Assembly: GCA_944385125.1 (NCBI GenBank)
Contig: CALWVZ010000015.1
Coordinates: 1 to 36,130 of the forward strand
DNA length: 36,130 nt
Reading direction: 5' to 3'
From: an uncultured Oscillospiraceae bacterium
GTDB taxonomy: Bacteria > Bacillota > Clostridia > Oscillospirales > Oscillospiraceae
Shown here: one piece after another, positions 1 through 8,490 of the stretch
Layout of the letters: each line of letters begins with the position of its first letter
How positions within the stretch are numbered: position 1 is the stretch's first letter
Notes under the pieces: model-generated
The model's database searches: none
Told to the model about the DNA's origin: nothing
The model's input: the letters and a program-made list of their open reading frames with translations, nothing else
Position numbers and translations under genes: made by a program

Positions 1-741
1 CTCGCCCCAGTAGAGCTCGTTGTACTCCAGAGTGAAGTGGTCGTTCTTCACCCACTCGGTGACCTTGTAGGGGCCGGTGCCGATGGTGTCCTCGCAGCTC
101 ATGCCGAAGTCGGAGACCTCAGCCATGGTCTCGGCGTCCACTATGGACATGGCGGGGCCGGTGAGCTCGGCGATGAAGCCGGCGTTGGCGGCGGCAAGGG
201 TGATGGAGAAGTTATAGTCGTCAGTGACGGTGAAGCCCTCCAGGGTGTCGGTCTCCCCGGCTTTCAGGGCCTCGGCCCCCAGGACCTCCAGGGGAATGTC
301 GTCATTGACGCCGCCGGCGGTGAGCAGGCGCTCAAAGCTGTACTGCACGTCGGAGGCGGTGAGGGCGCTGCCGTTGGAGAAGACCACCCCTTCACGCAGG
401 GTGAAGCTGTAGGTCAGGCCGTCCTCGGAGACGCTGTAGTCCGTGACCAGGCTGGGGACTATCTGGCTGGTGCCGTCGGCCTGGACCTCAACCTCGAAGA
501 GGCGGTCGAAGATGTTCATGGGCACCATATAGTCGTCGGTGGTCTGGGCTACGTCCATGGTCTTGATATCGTAAAGGGCTGCGGCCCGGAGCAGGCCCTC
601 CTCCACGCCGGAGGCGGCGGGGGCGGCAGTGGCCTCGGCGGACGGCTCACCGGCGGCGGGAGTCTCGCTGCCGGAGCTGCCGCAGGCGGCCAGAGAAAGT
701 ATCAGGGCAAGGGCAAGCAGCAGGGATAAAAACTTTTTCAT
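1..741 (-). CDS. Peptide/nickel-type ABC transporter substrate-binding lipoprotein, C-terminal part outside window
   Basis: This is an extracellular solute-binding protein of family 5 (OppA/DppA type), which captures peptides or related ligands for an ABC importer. The frame runs open to the window edge, so only the first 247 residues are seen, about half the usual 500. Residues 1-20 form a lipoprotein signal peptide (MKKFLSLLLALALILS) with lipobox LAAC; Cys20 would be lipidated. A low-complexity Ala/Glu/Pro linker follows to about residue 50. The mature part shows family features such as LTYSFTLREGVVFSNGSALTA and the IGTGPYKV segment near the edge. The start at 741 is preceded by GGAGGTG. 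The transporter's permease genes are not in view, so the ligand cannot be assigned. Family confidence is high. Confidence 0.9.
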   Translation of the reverse strand, partial: MKKFLSLLLALALILSLAACGSSGSETPAAGEPSAEATAAPAASGVEEGLLRAAALYDIKTMDVAQTTDDYMVPMNIFDRLFEVEVQADGTSQIVPSLVTDYSVSEDGLTYSFTLREGVVFSNGSALTASDVQYSFERLLTAGGVNDDIPLEVLGAEALKAGETDTLEGFTVTDDYNFSITLAAANAGFIAELTGPAMSIVDAETMAEVSDFGMSCEDTIGTGPYKVTEWVKNDHFTLEYNELYWGE

Positions 742-845
742 AGGGCACCTCCATAACAATGATGCTTATACTATACCAGCGCAGGGCCTGCTATGGAAGA
801 GGAAAAAATGCTTATTTTATTGCAAAAAGTGCTTTTTATCTATGA

Positions 846-882
846 CGCTCCCGGTCCAGGGCCGGTCTCTATCCCGGGAGCG
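846..882 (-). terminator. Possible hairpin terminator after the GNAT gene
   Basis: A 9-bp perfect inverted repeat (CGCTCCCGG / CCGGGAGCG) with a 19-nt loop lies just past the stop of the acetyltransferase gene. On the minus strand it is followed by an A/T-rich stretch without a clean T run, so it is a weak intrinsic terminator at best. Confidence 0.35.
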
Positions 883-920
883 CAGAGGAGACGGGGCGCA
901 AAGCGTGATTTTCCGCCCTC

Positions 921-1379
921 CTATCTGCCCAGGCGGTTCTCCCCTGGGTCTTCCCCGGTGAGGCTGCGGGAGAATTTATAATGGTAGCAGCTCATGCCCT
1001 GGCGGAGATAGAACCTGTGGGCGTCCCGGCGCAGCTGGTTGCAGGCCAGCTCTATCTGCATGCAGCGGCGCTCCTTTGCCAGGGCGCAGGCCCGCTCCAG
1101 CAGCTCCCGTCCCAGGCCCCGGTTCCTGTAGCGGCGGTCCACCGCCAGTTCCATTATCTCCGCTATCTTCCCCGCATGGTGCAGCTGCTCCTCAAAGCGC
1201 AGGTTCAGCACCGCCACAAGCTCCCCCTCCCGGCGGCACACCAGGCAGTAATAAGCCTCGTCCTCCAGCTGGGTCAGGAATATCCTCTGGAATTGCTCAT
1301 AGGGCAGAGCGCTCTGTTCCATGTCGCATATCAGCTCGTACACCCGTTTTACGTCCTCTTTCTCCGCCTTGCATATCAT
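921..1379 (-). CDS. GNAT-family N-acetyltransferase
   Basis: A 152-residue GCN5-related acetyltransferase that should transfer acetyl from acetyl-CoA to an amine; the acceptor is unknown. The acetyl-CoA pyrophosphate loop is visible as RYRNRGLGREL, fitting the R-x-x-G-x-G/A motif, preceded by the strand IMELAVD. The C-terminal segment HRFYLRQGM matches the usual motif B. A longer open frame extends to 1499, but the ATG at 1379 has GGAGGT 7 nt upstream and begins right before the fold (MICKAEKEDVKRVYEL), so it is preferred. The gene is single, between the binding-protein gene and a divergent small secreted-protein gene. The family call is firm; a specific function cannot be given. Confidence 0.85.
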   Translation of the reverse strand: MICKAEKEDVKRVYELICDMEQSALPYEQFQRIFLTQLEDEAYYCLVCRREGELVAVLNLRFEEQLHHAGKIAEIMELAVDRRYRNRGLGRELLERACALAKERRCMQIELACNQLRRDAHRFYLRQGMSCYHYKFSRSLTGEDPGENRLGR

Positions 1380-1489
1380 CTGCCGGACCTCCACTTTTTT
1401 GCCTCCAGTATACCAAGCCTGCGGCGACCGTGCAAGAGCCGGGATCCTCAGGAAAGCCCAACTTTTCCGGCCTGTTTCCCTCCGGGCTA

Positions 1490-1518
1490 TTGACAGCAAA
1501 TTCCACCTATTATATAAT
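1490..1518 (+). promoter_or_regulatory. Perfect consensus sigma-A promoter
   Basis: TTGACA (1490-1495), a 17-nt spacer and TATAAT (1513-1518) match the housekeeping consensus exactly. It lies 48 nt upstream of the ATG at 1567 and would drive the small secreted-protein gene. Confidence 0.9.
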
Positions 1519-1566
1519 TTTTTCAGCGTTGTTTTTGCCTTTAAATCATAAAAGGAGATGGGAGAA

Positions 1567-1823
1567 ATGAGAAAATGGAAAAAGCCTCTGAGTCTGCTGC
1601 TGGCTCTGGTCCTGGTTCTGGGCGGAACTGTGCTTGGCAGTCCTGAGGCGGCTCTGTCACCAATCTCGTCTTCCTCGCAAAGGGCGTCACAGTGGCTTTC
1701 CGGGTGCCCGCAGGCTATGACGGCAGCGTGGTCTGTTTCAGGAATTCCACAATAGCCTTTGAAAGGGGCCAGTATATCTATGAGGTGTGCACTCCCGACG
1801 ATGTTTTCATCCGTCTGAACTGA
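1567..1823 (+). pseudogene. Small secreted protein, apparently frameshifted
   Basis: Translation from ATG 1567 (AAAGGAG at 1551-1557) gives a clear signal peptide, MRKWKKPLSLLLALVLVLGG, followed by residues up to about position 1660 that look normal. Beyond this the frame becomes Ser/Gln-rich and stops at about 1755. The frame one base back is open from 1647 and encodes a protein-like end, VTNLVFLAKGVTVAFRVPAG through YEVCTPDDVFIRLN, stopping at 1823. The two halves together would make a secreted protein of about 85 residues. The shift must lie between 1647 and 1660. It may be a real mutation or a sequencing error; I see no slippery site arguing for programmed shifting. Product family not recognised. 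Confidence 0.6.
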
Positions 1824-1851
1824 TAAAGCTCCTCATGATTTTGAATCCTGC

Positions 1852-1885
1852 ACCGGGGCTATGCTGTTGCACGGCCCCGGTTTTT
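1852..1885 (+). terminator. Intrinsic terminator after the small secreted-protein gene
   Basis: ACCGGGGC (1852-1859) pairs with GCCCCGGT (1874-1881), followed by a run of five T. It lies 28 nt after the stop at 1823, which supports 1567-1823 as one transcription unit. Confidence 0.75.
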
Positions 1886-1975
1886 CATTTATTTTCCCGC
1901 TCTGTTGCCTCTGCAACGAAAAACTTGGGGATGCGCAGGTATCCTTGACATATAAGAAAGCTGCACAGGGGGGGC

Positions 1976-2185
1976 ATGGCTTTGGAAATATTTTATCTGA
2001 TACTGATACTTCTTGTCGCCTTTGTACCGGCGGCTCTTGCCGTGCTGTACACCAAGCAGTCAAAGAAGCGGGGCTGCGGCCGGGGCTGCGAGCGCTGCGG
2101 CAACCGGGACTTCTGCCATCGCAGAACGCTACGCTTTGGCGATGCAGGCAAGTCCGGCAATAAATCAAAAAACAAACCCGGTTGA
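1976..2185 (+). CDS. Small Cys-rich single-span membrane protein
   Basis: A 69-residue protein with one N-terminal transmembrane helix (residues about 5-25, IFYLILILLVAFVPAALAVL), a basic patch KQSKKR, then a Cys-rich segment GCGRGCERCGNRDFCH. This layout resembles the small Cys-rich membrane proteins often found beside FeoB iron transporters, but no feoB is in the window and the likeness is only in layout. The Cys/His cluster could bind metal. The tail (RRTLRFGDAGKSGNKSKNKPG) is basic and ordinary. The ribosome site is a G run (AGGGGGGG) very close to the ATG, which is not ideal. TTGACA at 1945 lacks a matching -10 box. Confidence 0.5.
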   Translation: MALEIFYLILILLVAFVPAALAVLYTKQSKKRGCGRGCERCGNRDFCHRRTLRFGDAGKSGNKSKNKPG

Positions 2186-2186
2186 C

Positions 2187-2226
2187 AAAAGTCCGCAGGG
2201 CAAAGCCGTCGCTTTGCCCTGCGGAC
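2187..2226 (-). terminator. Strong intrinsic terminator of the glycan operon
   Basis: A perfect 16-bp stem (2191-2206 with 2211-2226) and a 4-nt loop CGTC lie 14 nt past the aminotransferase stop. On the minus strand the stem is followed by TTTT (2187-2190). The stem could also stop plus-strand transcripts from the small Cys-rich gene, though there no T run follows. Confidence 0.85.
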
Positions 2227-2240
2227 TGAGTTTATATCCT

Positions 2241-3341
2241 TTATTTCAGTATTATATCGCATATCCTGTCCACATCCTCCAGGGGCAGGTCCGGGTACAG
2301 GGGCAGGGTCAGCACCCGGCGGGATATCCTGGCGGCCACGGGGGTGCTCTCCGGCCGGAAGTCCTCTCGGCCCTGATAGCAGTCCAGCTCATTGGTGGCG
2401 GGATAGAAGTACTTTCTGGCAACTATGCCCTCTTTGCCCAGAAGGGCAAAGACCTGGTCCCGGTCATACTTGTAGTTCTCAAAGACCACCGGGAAATAGG
2501 CGTAGTTGGGTTCCACTCCCGGCTGGGGCTTGTTCAGCTTCAGCCCCGCAGTCCCGGACAGCCGCTCCATATAACGCTCATAGACGATGCGGCGCTGCTC
2601 CAGCCACTCATCCAGGTGCCGCAGATTGCACAGGCCCATGGCGGCGCAGAACTCGTTGAGCTTGGCGTTGCCCCCCACGAAGGGCACCGACTCCGGGCCG
2701 TGGATGCCGAAGTTCTTAAGGTCGTTTATCTTCTGCTTCAGCTCCCCGTCCTTAAAGCAGACGGCCCCGCCCTCAATGGTATTGAAGACCTTGGTGGCAT
2801 GGAAGGAGAACATGGTGGCGTCCCCGAAGCAGGCGGAGCTGACGCCGTCCTTCTTCACCCCGAAGCTGTGGGCCCCGTCGTACAGGACCTTTAGGCCGTG
2901 CTTCTTGCCTATGGCCTCTATAGCCTCCACGTCGCAGAGGTTGCCGTAGACATGGATGGGCAGGATGGCCACGGTCTTTTCGGTGATAAGAGCCTCTATC
3001 TTCTCCGGGTCCATGGTGTAATATTCCGGCTCGATGTCGCAGAAAACCGGGGTGCAGCCGCAGCGGACTATGGCATGGGTGGTGGAGGCAAAGGTGTAGG
3101 GGGAGGTGATTATCTCCCCGTGGAGGTCCAGGGCCTGGATGGCGTTCTCCAGGGCCAGGTGGCCGTTGGTGAGCAGGGCCAGGTTCTCCACACCCCAGTA
3201 CTCCTTCAGCGCCGCCTCCAGCTGCTGGTGCTTCTCCCCCATGTTGGTCAGCCAATGGCTGTTCCAGATATCCGCTATCTCCCGGCAGTACTCCTCGTAG
3301 TCCGGCAGGGAGGAGCGGGTCACGTTGATTATCTCCTTCAT
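2241..3341 (-). CDS. DegT/DnrJ/EryC1/StrS-family nucleotide-sugar aminotransferase
   Basis: A PLP-dependent enzyme of 366 residues that transfers an amino group to a keto-sugar nucleotide, typically a dTDP-4-keto- or 3-keto-6-deoxyhexose, for cell-surface glycans. Visible signatures are the N-terminal WLTNMGEKHQQLEAAL segment, the aspartate of YDGAHSFG (Asp155), which contacts the PLP pyridine, and the catalytic lysine in SFHATKVFNTIEGG (Lys184). Length is normal. The N-terminus (VTRSSLPDYEEYCREI) recalls VioA-like enzymes, but the exact sugar is inference. It is the last gene of the minus-strand operon, 31 nt after an acyltransferase gene, suggesting that the amino sugar made here is acylated next. 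The dTDP-sugar supply genes (rmlA, rmlB) are not in the window. Confidence 0.9.
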   Translation of the reverse strand: MKEIINVTRSSLPDYEEYCREIADIWNSHWLTNMGEKHQQLEAALKEYWGVENLALLTNGHLALENAIQALDLHGEIITSPYTFASTTHAIVRCGCTPVFCDIEPEYYTMDPEKIEALITEKTVAILPIHVYGNLCDVEAIEAIGKKHGLKVLYDGAHSFGVKKDGVSSACFGDATMFSFHATKVFNTIEGGAVCFKDGELKQKINDLKNFGIHGPESVPFVGGNAKLNEFCAAMGLCNLRHLDEWLEQRRIVYERYMERLSGTAGLKLNKPQPGVEPNYAYFPVVFENYKYDRDQVFALLGKEGIVARKYFYPATNELDCYQGREDFRPESTPVAARISRRVLTLPLYPDLPLEDVDRICDIILK

Positions 3342-3372
3342 TTCTTATCTCCGATCCGGCCCGGCAGGGCCA

Positions 3373-3933
3373 TCATTTATTGGCTTCAAATTCCCGGCAC
3401 AGCTCCAGCAGCTCCCGGCTGCGCTCCCTTATGAACCGGGCGGGTATGCCCGCATATATGCCCCAGGGCGGCAGGCTCCTGTTCACCAGGCTCATGGCCC
3501 CCAGGGAGCAGCCCTCCCCCAGGGTGACCCCCGGCAGCAGGGTGCTGCCGGTGCCGATGATGCAGTGGGCCCCTATCTCCACCGGGGCCTCCTCCACGGC
3601 GGTATACTCCTCCGGCACGGTGGGGTTGGTCATGTGCCGGCCCGAGTAGTCGTCGCTGAGGGCGTACACCGCCCCCCTGGAGGAGATGGTGCTGTAGTCC
3701 CCGAAGCTTATGCCGGCGCTTCCGCCGAAGAGCATGGCCCCGGCGGCTATGTGGACATGGCTGCCCAGGCTTATTTTCCCGCTGAGCAGGCAGAAGTCGT
3801 CTATGCGCACATGGCTGCCCAGGGAGATGTTCCCGGCGCCGTAGATGCTGCACTTGCGGCTTATGCGCACATCCTCCCCGTATTCCTTCAATCCCAGGGC
3901 CTTCAGCTCCTCAGGGCTGTAAAAACTGTCCAT
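3373..3933 (-). CDS. Left-handed beta-helix (hexapeptide repeat) acyltransferase
   Basis: A 186-residue acyltransferase of the WbbJ/maltose-acetyltransferase superfamily, normally an acetyl-CoA-dependent trimer. Hexapeptide turns are easy to see (ISLGSHVRIDDFCLLSG, ISLGSHVHIAAGAM, VEIGAHCIIGTGSTLLPGV), and the C-terminus has the usual cap, SLPPWGIYAGIPARFIRERS. The conserved histidine expected to activate the acceptor may be in YSGRHMTNP or in GAHCIIG; this is uncertain. Lying between the flippase and aminotransferase genes, it most likely N- or O-acetylates a sugar of the surface polymer, possibly the amino sugar from the neighbouring enzyme. Start 3933 lies 17 nt after the flippase stop. 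Confidence 0.85.
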   Translation of the reverse strand: MDSFYSPEELKALGLKEYGEDVRISRKCSIYGAGNISLGSHVRIDDFCLLSGKISLGSHVHIAAGAMLFGGSAGISFGDYSTISSRGAVYALSDDYSGRHMTNPTVPEEYTAVEEAPVEIGAHCIIGTGSTLLPGVTLGEGCSLGAMSLVNRSLPPWGIYAGIPARFIRERSRELLELCREFEANK

Positions 3934-3950
3934 TCCGTACCTCCGCTTTT

Positions 3951-5387
3951 TTACCGGCTCCTGCGGCGTCTCACCGCCCCCAGAAGATATTCAAAGCTGT
4001 CCAGCCGGAAAGCCAGGGAGAGGCCGGCATAGATGAGCGCTCCGGCACATACCTGCGCCGCCAGCAGCGGCAGGTCCGGCAGGCCCAGGAAACTCAGACT
4101 CCAGACCGCCCCGCCCATTATACCCGAAAGCATCAGGGCCGGCAGCACGTCCCTCAGCTGCTCCAGCAGGCTGTAGCCCAGCAGTCGGCGGTTTGGCCAG
4201 GCGTTTATCACCGCCGCTATCAGGCAGGATATCAGCTGGCCCAGGGCTATGGCATAGACCCCCAGGTTCACCGAGGCCACCAGCAGCACCGTGCTTATCA
4301 GCTTTTTCGTTATTTCCAGCTTGAGAAAAATATCGCTGCGGCCCATGGCCTTCACCGCATTGAGATTGGCGGTATGCAGGGGATAGAAGGCATACATCAG
4401 GCAGAATATCTGCATATAGGGCACGCTGGGCAGCCATTTCTCCGTCAGCAGCAGCCTCACAAAGGGCTGGGCGCACACCGCCAGGCCCGCCATCATCGGG
4501 AACATCAGATAGGTGCTGGTCTTCACCGCCCGGCGGGTCATCTCCCGCACCTGTTCCCGCTTGTCCTGCTCCGCCGACAACACCGGCAGCAGCACGCTGT
4601 CTATGGAGGAGTTGATGTTCTCCACCAGCAGATTGGGATACTGGTCTCCCTTGTTATAAAAGGCCAGGTCGGAGGAGGTATACTTCAGCCCCACCACCAG
4701 CTGATACAGCTTTAGGTAGGCCGTATCCAGCAGGGCCGAGACCAATATCTTCCAGCCGTAGGTCACCAGGCCCTTCAGCCGCTTCAGAGAAAAGCAGCGC
4801 CGGGGCTTCCAGTCCACGGTGAGCCAGAGGATGGCGGTGTTCACCGCCGCATTCAGCAGCTGCTGCATCACCAGAGCCCAGATGCCGTAGCCCAGGTAGG
4901 CCATGGAGATGCCCACGGCGGCGGAAAACACCGTGCCCCCCAAAGTGGCAAAGAAGAAGCGGCGAAACTGCATGGTCCTGGCCACATAGGCCTGCTGCAC
5001 ATTCTTCACGCCCGAGACCACTATGGTCAGCCCCAGCACCCGTATCACCGGCGTCAGGGAGGCGTCTCCATACAGGCGGCCCAGCAGGGGCGCCGCCAGA
5101 AACAGCCCGGTATACAGCAGCAGGCAGAAGGCCAGATTGAAATAAAACACCGAGGAGAAGTCCAGGTCGTCGGTATCCTTTTTTTGGATAAGGGCGGTGG
5201 CCATGCCGCTGTCTACAAAGACCTGCAATATGGAGGTTATCACCAGCACCAGGGCCACGGAGCCGTAGAGCTCCGGCTCCAGCAGCCGGGCCAGAACTAT
5301 GGACACCACGAAGGACACGGCCTGGGAACCGAAACGCTCCATAAAGCGCCATATGAGATTTGAAAATACTTTTTGCCTGTTATCCAT
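3951..5387 (-). CDS. Wzx-like oligosaccharide flippase (MOP superfamily)
   Basis: A 478-residue polytopic membrane protein of the polysaccharide-exporter family (WzxC/TuaB-like), which flips lipid-linked oligosaccharides across the cytoplasmic membrane. The N-terminus (MERFGSQAVSFVVSIVLARLLEPELYGSVALV) is typical of the family, and about twelve to fourteen hydrophobic helices can be counted. The open frame extends one codon further to a TTG at 5390, but ATG 5387 is chosen because it overlaps the preceding gene's stop in a TGATG junction, implying translational coupling. The protein ends in a basic tail (GAVRRRRSR). Genes on either side encode a glycosyltransferase and an acyltransferase, as expected of a glycan cluster. 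Confidence 0.9.
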   Translation of the reverse strand: MDNRQKVFSNLIWRFMERFGSQAVSFVVSIVLARLLEPELYGSVALVLVITSILQVFVDSGMATALIQKKDTDDLDFSSVFYFNLAFCLLLYTGLFLAAPLLGRLYGDASLTPVIRVLGLTIVVSGVKNVQQAYVARTMQFRRFFFATLGGTVFSAAVGISMAYLGYGIWALVMQQLLNAAVNTAILWLTVDWKPRRCFSLKRLKGLVTYGWKILVSALLDTAYLKLYQLVVGLKYTSSDLAFYNKGDQYPNLLVENINSSIDSVLLPVLSAEQDKREQVREMTRRAVKTSTYLMFPMMAGLAVCAQPFVRLLLTEKWLPSVPYMQIFCLMYAFYPLHTANLNAVKAMGRSDIFLKLEITKKLISTVLLVASVNLGVYAIALGQLISCLIAAVINAWPNRRLLGYSLLEQLRDVLPALMLSGIMGGAVWSLSFLGLPDLPLLAAQVCAGALIYAGLSLAFRLDSFEYLLGAVRRRRSR

Positions 5388-6373
5388 CAATAGTCTCCGT
5401 AGCCCCGGCGTCTGCGGTATATTCGCTGGAGGCCGGGGAAATAGCTCTTGGCAAAGTTCTTCAGTCTGTAGGAAAGGCTCTGGCGGCGCAGGATGCTGCG
5501 GTAGGGCTCCCGCCGCTGCTCTTTATCCCGGCCTTCTATATACATCAGCTCGAACTCCCGCTCCAATATCACCTGCCGGGTCAGGTCCCGGTATTCCTCC
5601 GGGGCGTGGGGCAGGAAGGCCTTCAGCATCTCCGCCTTTCCCCGGACAAAGCCCTTCAGCTTGTCATAGCAGCCGTCTACCCCGGAGCTCCAGGCGCACT
5701 GGTTGCTGCATATGCGGTAGAGGGACATGGTCTTGTTTATAAAGCGCAGCTTACCGCCAAGCCCCAGCATCAGTCCCCAGGCGTAGTCGGCAAAGCCGTA
5801 GGCCGTTGCCGCCCGGTAAAAGTCGGGAGTCTGGCTGACAAGCTCTTTCCTGGCAAAAAGGGAGCTGGTATGGTAGGCGTTATTTGGGCCCTTTATGATG
5901 CACTCAAAGGGCAGGTCCATATCCTGCTCATGCTGCACCAGAGGCCTGTCAGGCTGGGAGCCGTCGCAATAGTGCAGCAGGGTATTGTGGACGCAGGCCG
6001 AGTAGTCCGGGTGGGACTCCATGAAATCCGCCTGCTGCCGGAGCTTGGTCTCATCGGTCCAGCAGTCGTCCCCCTCGCAGAAGGCCAGGTACTTACCCCG
6101 GGCATTGGGGTAGAAAATATTCTCATAAACGTAGCCTATACCTTTGGAGAACTGGTTCTCCTCATGGTAAAAGGGCCGGATGATATCCGGGTATTTTTCG
6201 GCGTACTCCCTTATTATCTCCGCCGTATTATCGGTGGAGGCGTCGTCGTTCACCAGCACTTCAAAGGCAAAGTCGGTCTTCTGATTTACAAAGCCCTCCA
6301 GGGCGCTGCGGATATATTCCTCGTGATTATAGGCCGTACACAGTACGGACACCAGGCATGGTCTGTTCTCCAT
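5387..6373 (-). CDS. GT2-family glycosyltransferase
   Basis: A 328-residue GT-A fold glycosyltransferase. Residues 1-110 contain the family signatures: VSVLCTAYNHEEYI at the N-terminus, NDDASTDNT (nucleotide contact) and FCEGDDCWTD, whose acidic pair should hold the divalent metal. The C-terminal 130 residues are variable and probably define the acceptor. There is no transmembrane anchor. It is the first gene of the operon; GGAGG stands 5 nt before the ATG, and a consensus promoter lies about 90 nt upstream. Donor and acceptor sugars cannot be read from sequence. Confidence 0.9.
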   Translation of the reverse strand: MENRPCLVSVLCTAYNHEEYIRSALEGFVNQKTDFAFEVLVNDDASTDNTAEIIREYAEKYPDIIRPFYHEENQFSKGIGYVYENIFYPNARGKYLAFCEGDDCWTDETKLRQQADFMESHPDYSACVHNTLLHYCDGSQPDRPLVQHEQDMDLPFECIIKGPNNAYHTSSLFARKELVSQTPDFYRAATAYGFADYAWGLMLGLGGKLRFINKTMSLYRICSNQCAWSSGVDGCYDKLKGFVRGKAEMLKAFLPHAPEEYRDLTRQVILEREFELMYIEGRDKEQRREPYRSILRRQSLSYRLKNFAKSYFPGLQRIYRRRRGYGDY

Positions 6374-6459
6374 TTGGCCTCCCGGAATGGCTGATTATAA
6401 AGGCGCAGGCTCCCGGCTCACCAGGGCGGCCTTTGCCGGCGGACATTCCAATTCAAATT

Positions 6460-6488
6460 ATTATACTCCCAAAGTCCGGCCATTTCAA
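6460..6488 (-). promoter_or_regulatory. Sigma-A promoter of the glycan operon
   Basis: On the minus strand TTGAAA (6483-6488), a 17-nt spacer and TATAAT (6460-6465). It lies between the psuG terminator and the glycosyltransferase start, so the glycan operon has its own promoter. Confidence 0.85.
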
Positions 6489-6509
6489 CCAAAACATGGC
6501 AGGCAGCTG

Positions 6510-6535
6510 AAAACCGGGCGCCCGAGGGCGCCCGG
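6510..6535 (-). terminator. Intrinsic terminator after psuG
   Basis: CCGGGCGCC pairs with GGCGCCCGG (6514-6535) around a 4-nt loop, followed on the minus strand by TTTT (6510-6513). It lies about 28 nt past the psuG stop and closes the nucleoside operon. Confidence 0.85.
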
Positions 6536-6562
6536 CAGTCTGGGGTATTATATTTACCGGTC

Positions 6563-7474
<912 letters not shown>

Positions 7475-7545
7475 GGTGTTTTCTCCTTTTGATATGCCGG
7501 CTCAGGCCGCCGGGCCGAAGCTCTTTCCCCCGGCGGCCACGGGCC

Positions 7546-8490
7546 TTATTTGGACTTTATATAGGGCTTGCCGTTGGCCGCAGGCACCCGGGATTTGCCC
7601 ACAAAGAGGATGAGCACTATCACCGTTACCACATAAGGTATCATGGATATCAGGTGTACGTTCACTCCCGAGGAGCCGCCCAGCACCACCTTCAGGCCGG
7701 AACAGAAGCCGAAGAGCAGGCAGCCCAGCAATGCCCCCTGGGGCCTGAACTTGCCGAAGAGCACGGCGGCTATGGCGATGAAGCCCTGGCCCACGATGGA
7801 TATGGGGCGGAACTGGTTGGAGGTGGCCATGGTGACGCAGGCTCCGCCCAGGCCGGACAGGAAGCCGGACAGGCACACGCAGGTGAAGCGGGTGGCGATG
7901 ACGTTGATGCCCAGAGTCTCGCAGGCCTGGGGATGCTCGCCGCAGGCTCTCAGCCGCAGGCCGAAGCGGGTCTTGTAGAACACGAACCACACCAGAATGA
8001 CCATGATGAACACCAGATAGGTGGAGGCATAGGTGGCAAAGACATTGTCCATGAAGCGGCCGAACACGGTGCTGGTGTCAAACACGCCCTTGAAGAGGGT
8101 GGGTATCTTCTGCTCCGGGGTGAGGGGTATGGTGTCGGTGGAGTTGAAGAGCACCCGGGCTATCATTATGACTATGCCTGGGCCCAGCATGTTTATGGCC
8201 GTACCGGCTATGGTCTGGTCCGCCCCCAGGTTCACCGTGGCAAAGGCGTGGATGGCTCCGAAGAGCATGCCCGCCAGGCCCCCGCACAAAAAGCCCAGAT
8301 AGGGGCTGCCGGTAAAGTAGGCCACCACCGTGCCGGTAAAGGCGCCGGCGGTCATCATGCCCTCGATGCCGATGTTCACCACGCCGGAGACTTCCGAGAA
8401 GCAGGAGCCCAGAGCGGCATACAGCAGCGGCGGGGTGTAGATAAGGGTGGCATAAAGGATTATGCCGAATTCATTCATAAACGCCGTCAT
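7546..8490 (-). CDS. nupQ: Nucleoside ABC transporter permease (NupQ/YufQ type)
   Basis: A 314-residue integral membrane subunit of the BPD_transp_2 family, the permease class used by BMP-type nucleoside importers. Hydrophobic spans alternate along the protein, and family segments such as SGVVNIGIEGMMTAGAF and FGLRLRACGEHPQACETLGI (the ATPase-contact loop) are clear. The ATG overlaps the stop of the first permease gene by 4 nt (ATGA), so the two are translationally coupled. It pairs with the product of 8487-9608 to form the membrane channel. The symbol follows the B. subtilis guanosine importer; the actual ligand may differ, and pseudouridine or other nucleosides are plausible given psuG next door. 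Confidence 0.9.
   Translation of the reverse strand: MTAFMNEFGIILYATLIYTPPLLYAALGSCFSEVSGVVNIGIEGMMTAGAFTGTVVAYFTGSPYLGFLCGGLAGMLFGAIHAFATVNLGADQTIAGTAINMLGPGIVIMIARVLFNSTDTIPLTPEQKIPTLFKGVFDTSTVFGRFMDNVFATYASTYLVFIMVILVWFVFYKTRFGLRLRACGEHPQACETLGINVIATRFTCVCLSGFLSGLGGACVTMATSNQFRPISIVGQGFIAIAAVLFGKFRPQGALLGCLLFGFCSGLKVVLGGSSGVNVHLISMIPYVVTVIVLILFVGKSRVPAANGKPYIKSK

Noticed and set aside
37-729. Long plus-strand frame at the left edge
   Set aside because: It is the antisense shadow of the partial solute-binding protein gene, which has a lipoprotein signal peptide and a good ribosome site.
1945-1980. TTGACA upstream of the small Cys-rich gene taken as a promoter
   Set aside because: No -10-like hexamer lies 16-18 nt downstream; the region there is a G run.
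2100-2160. Imperfect inverted repeat near the end of the Cys-rich small gene, possible REP-like element
   Set aside because: Pairing is broken by bulges and no second copy was noticed in the window.
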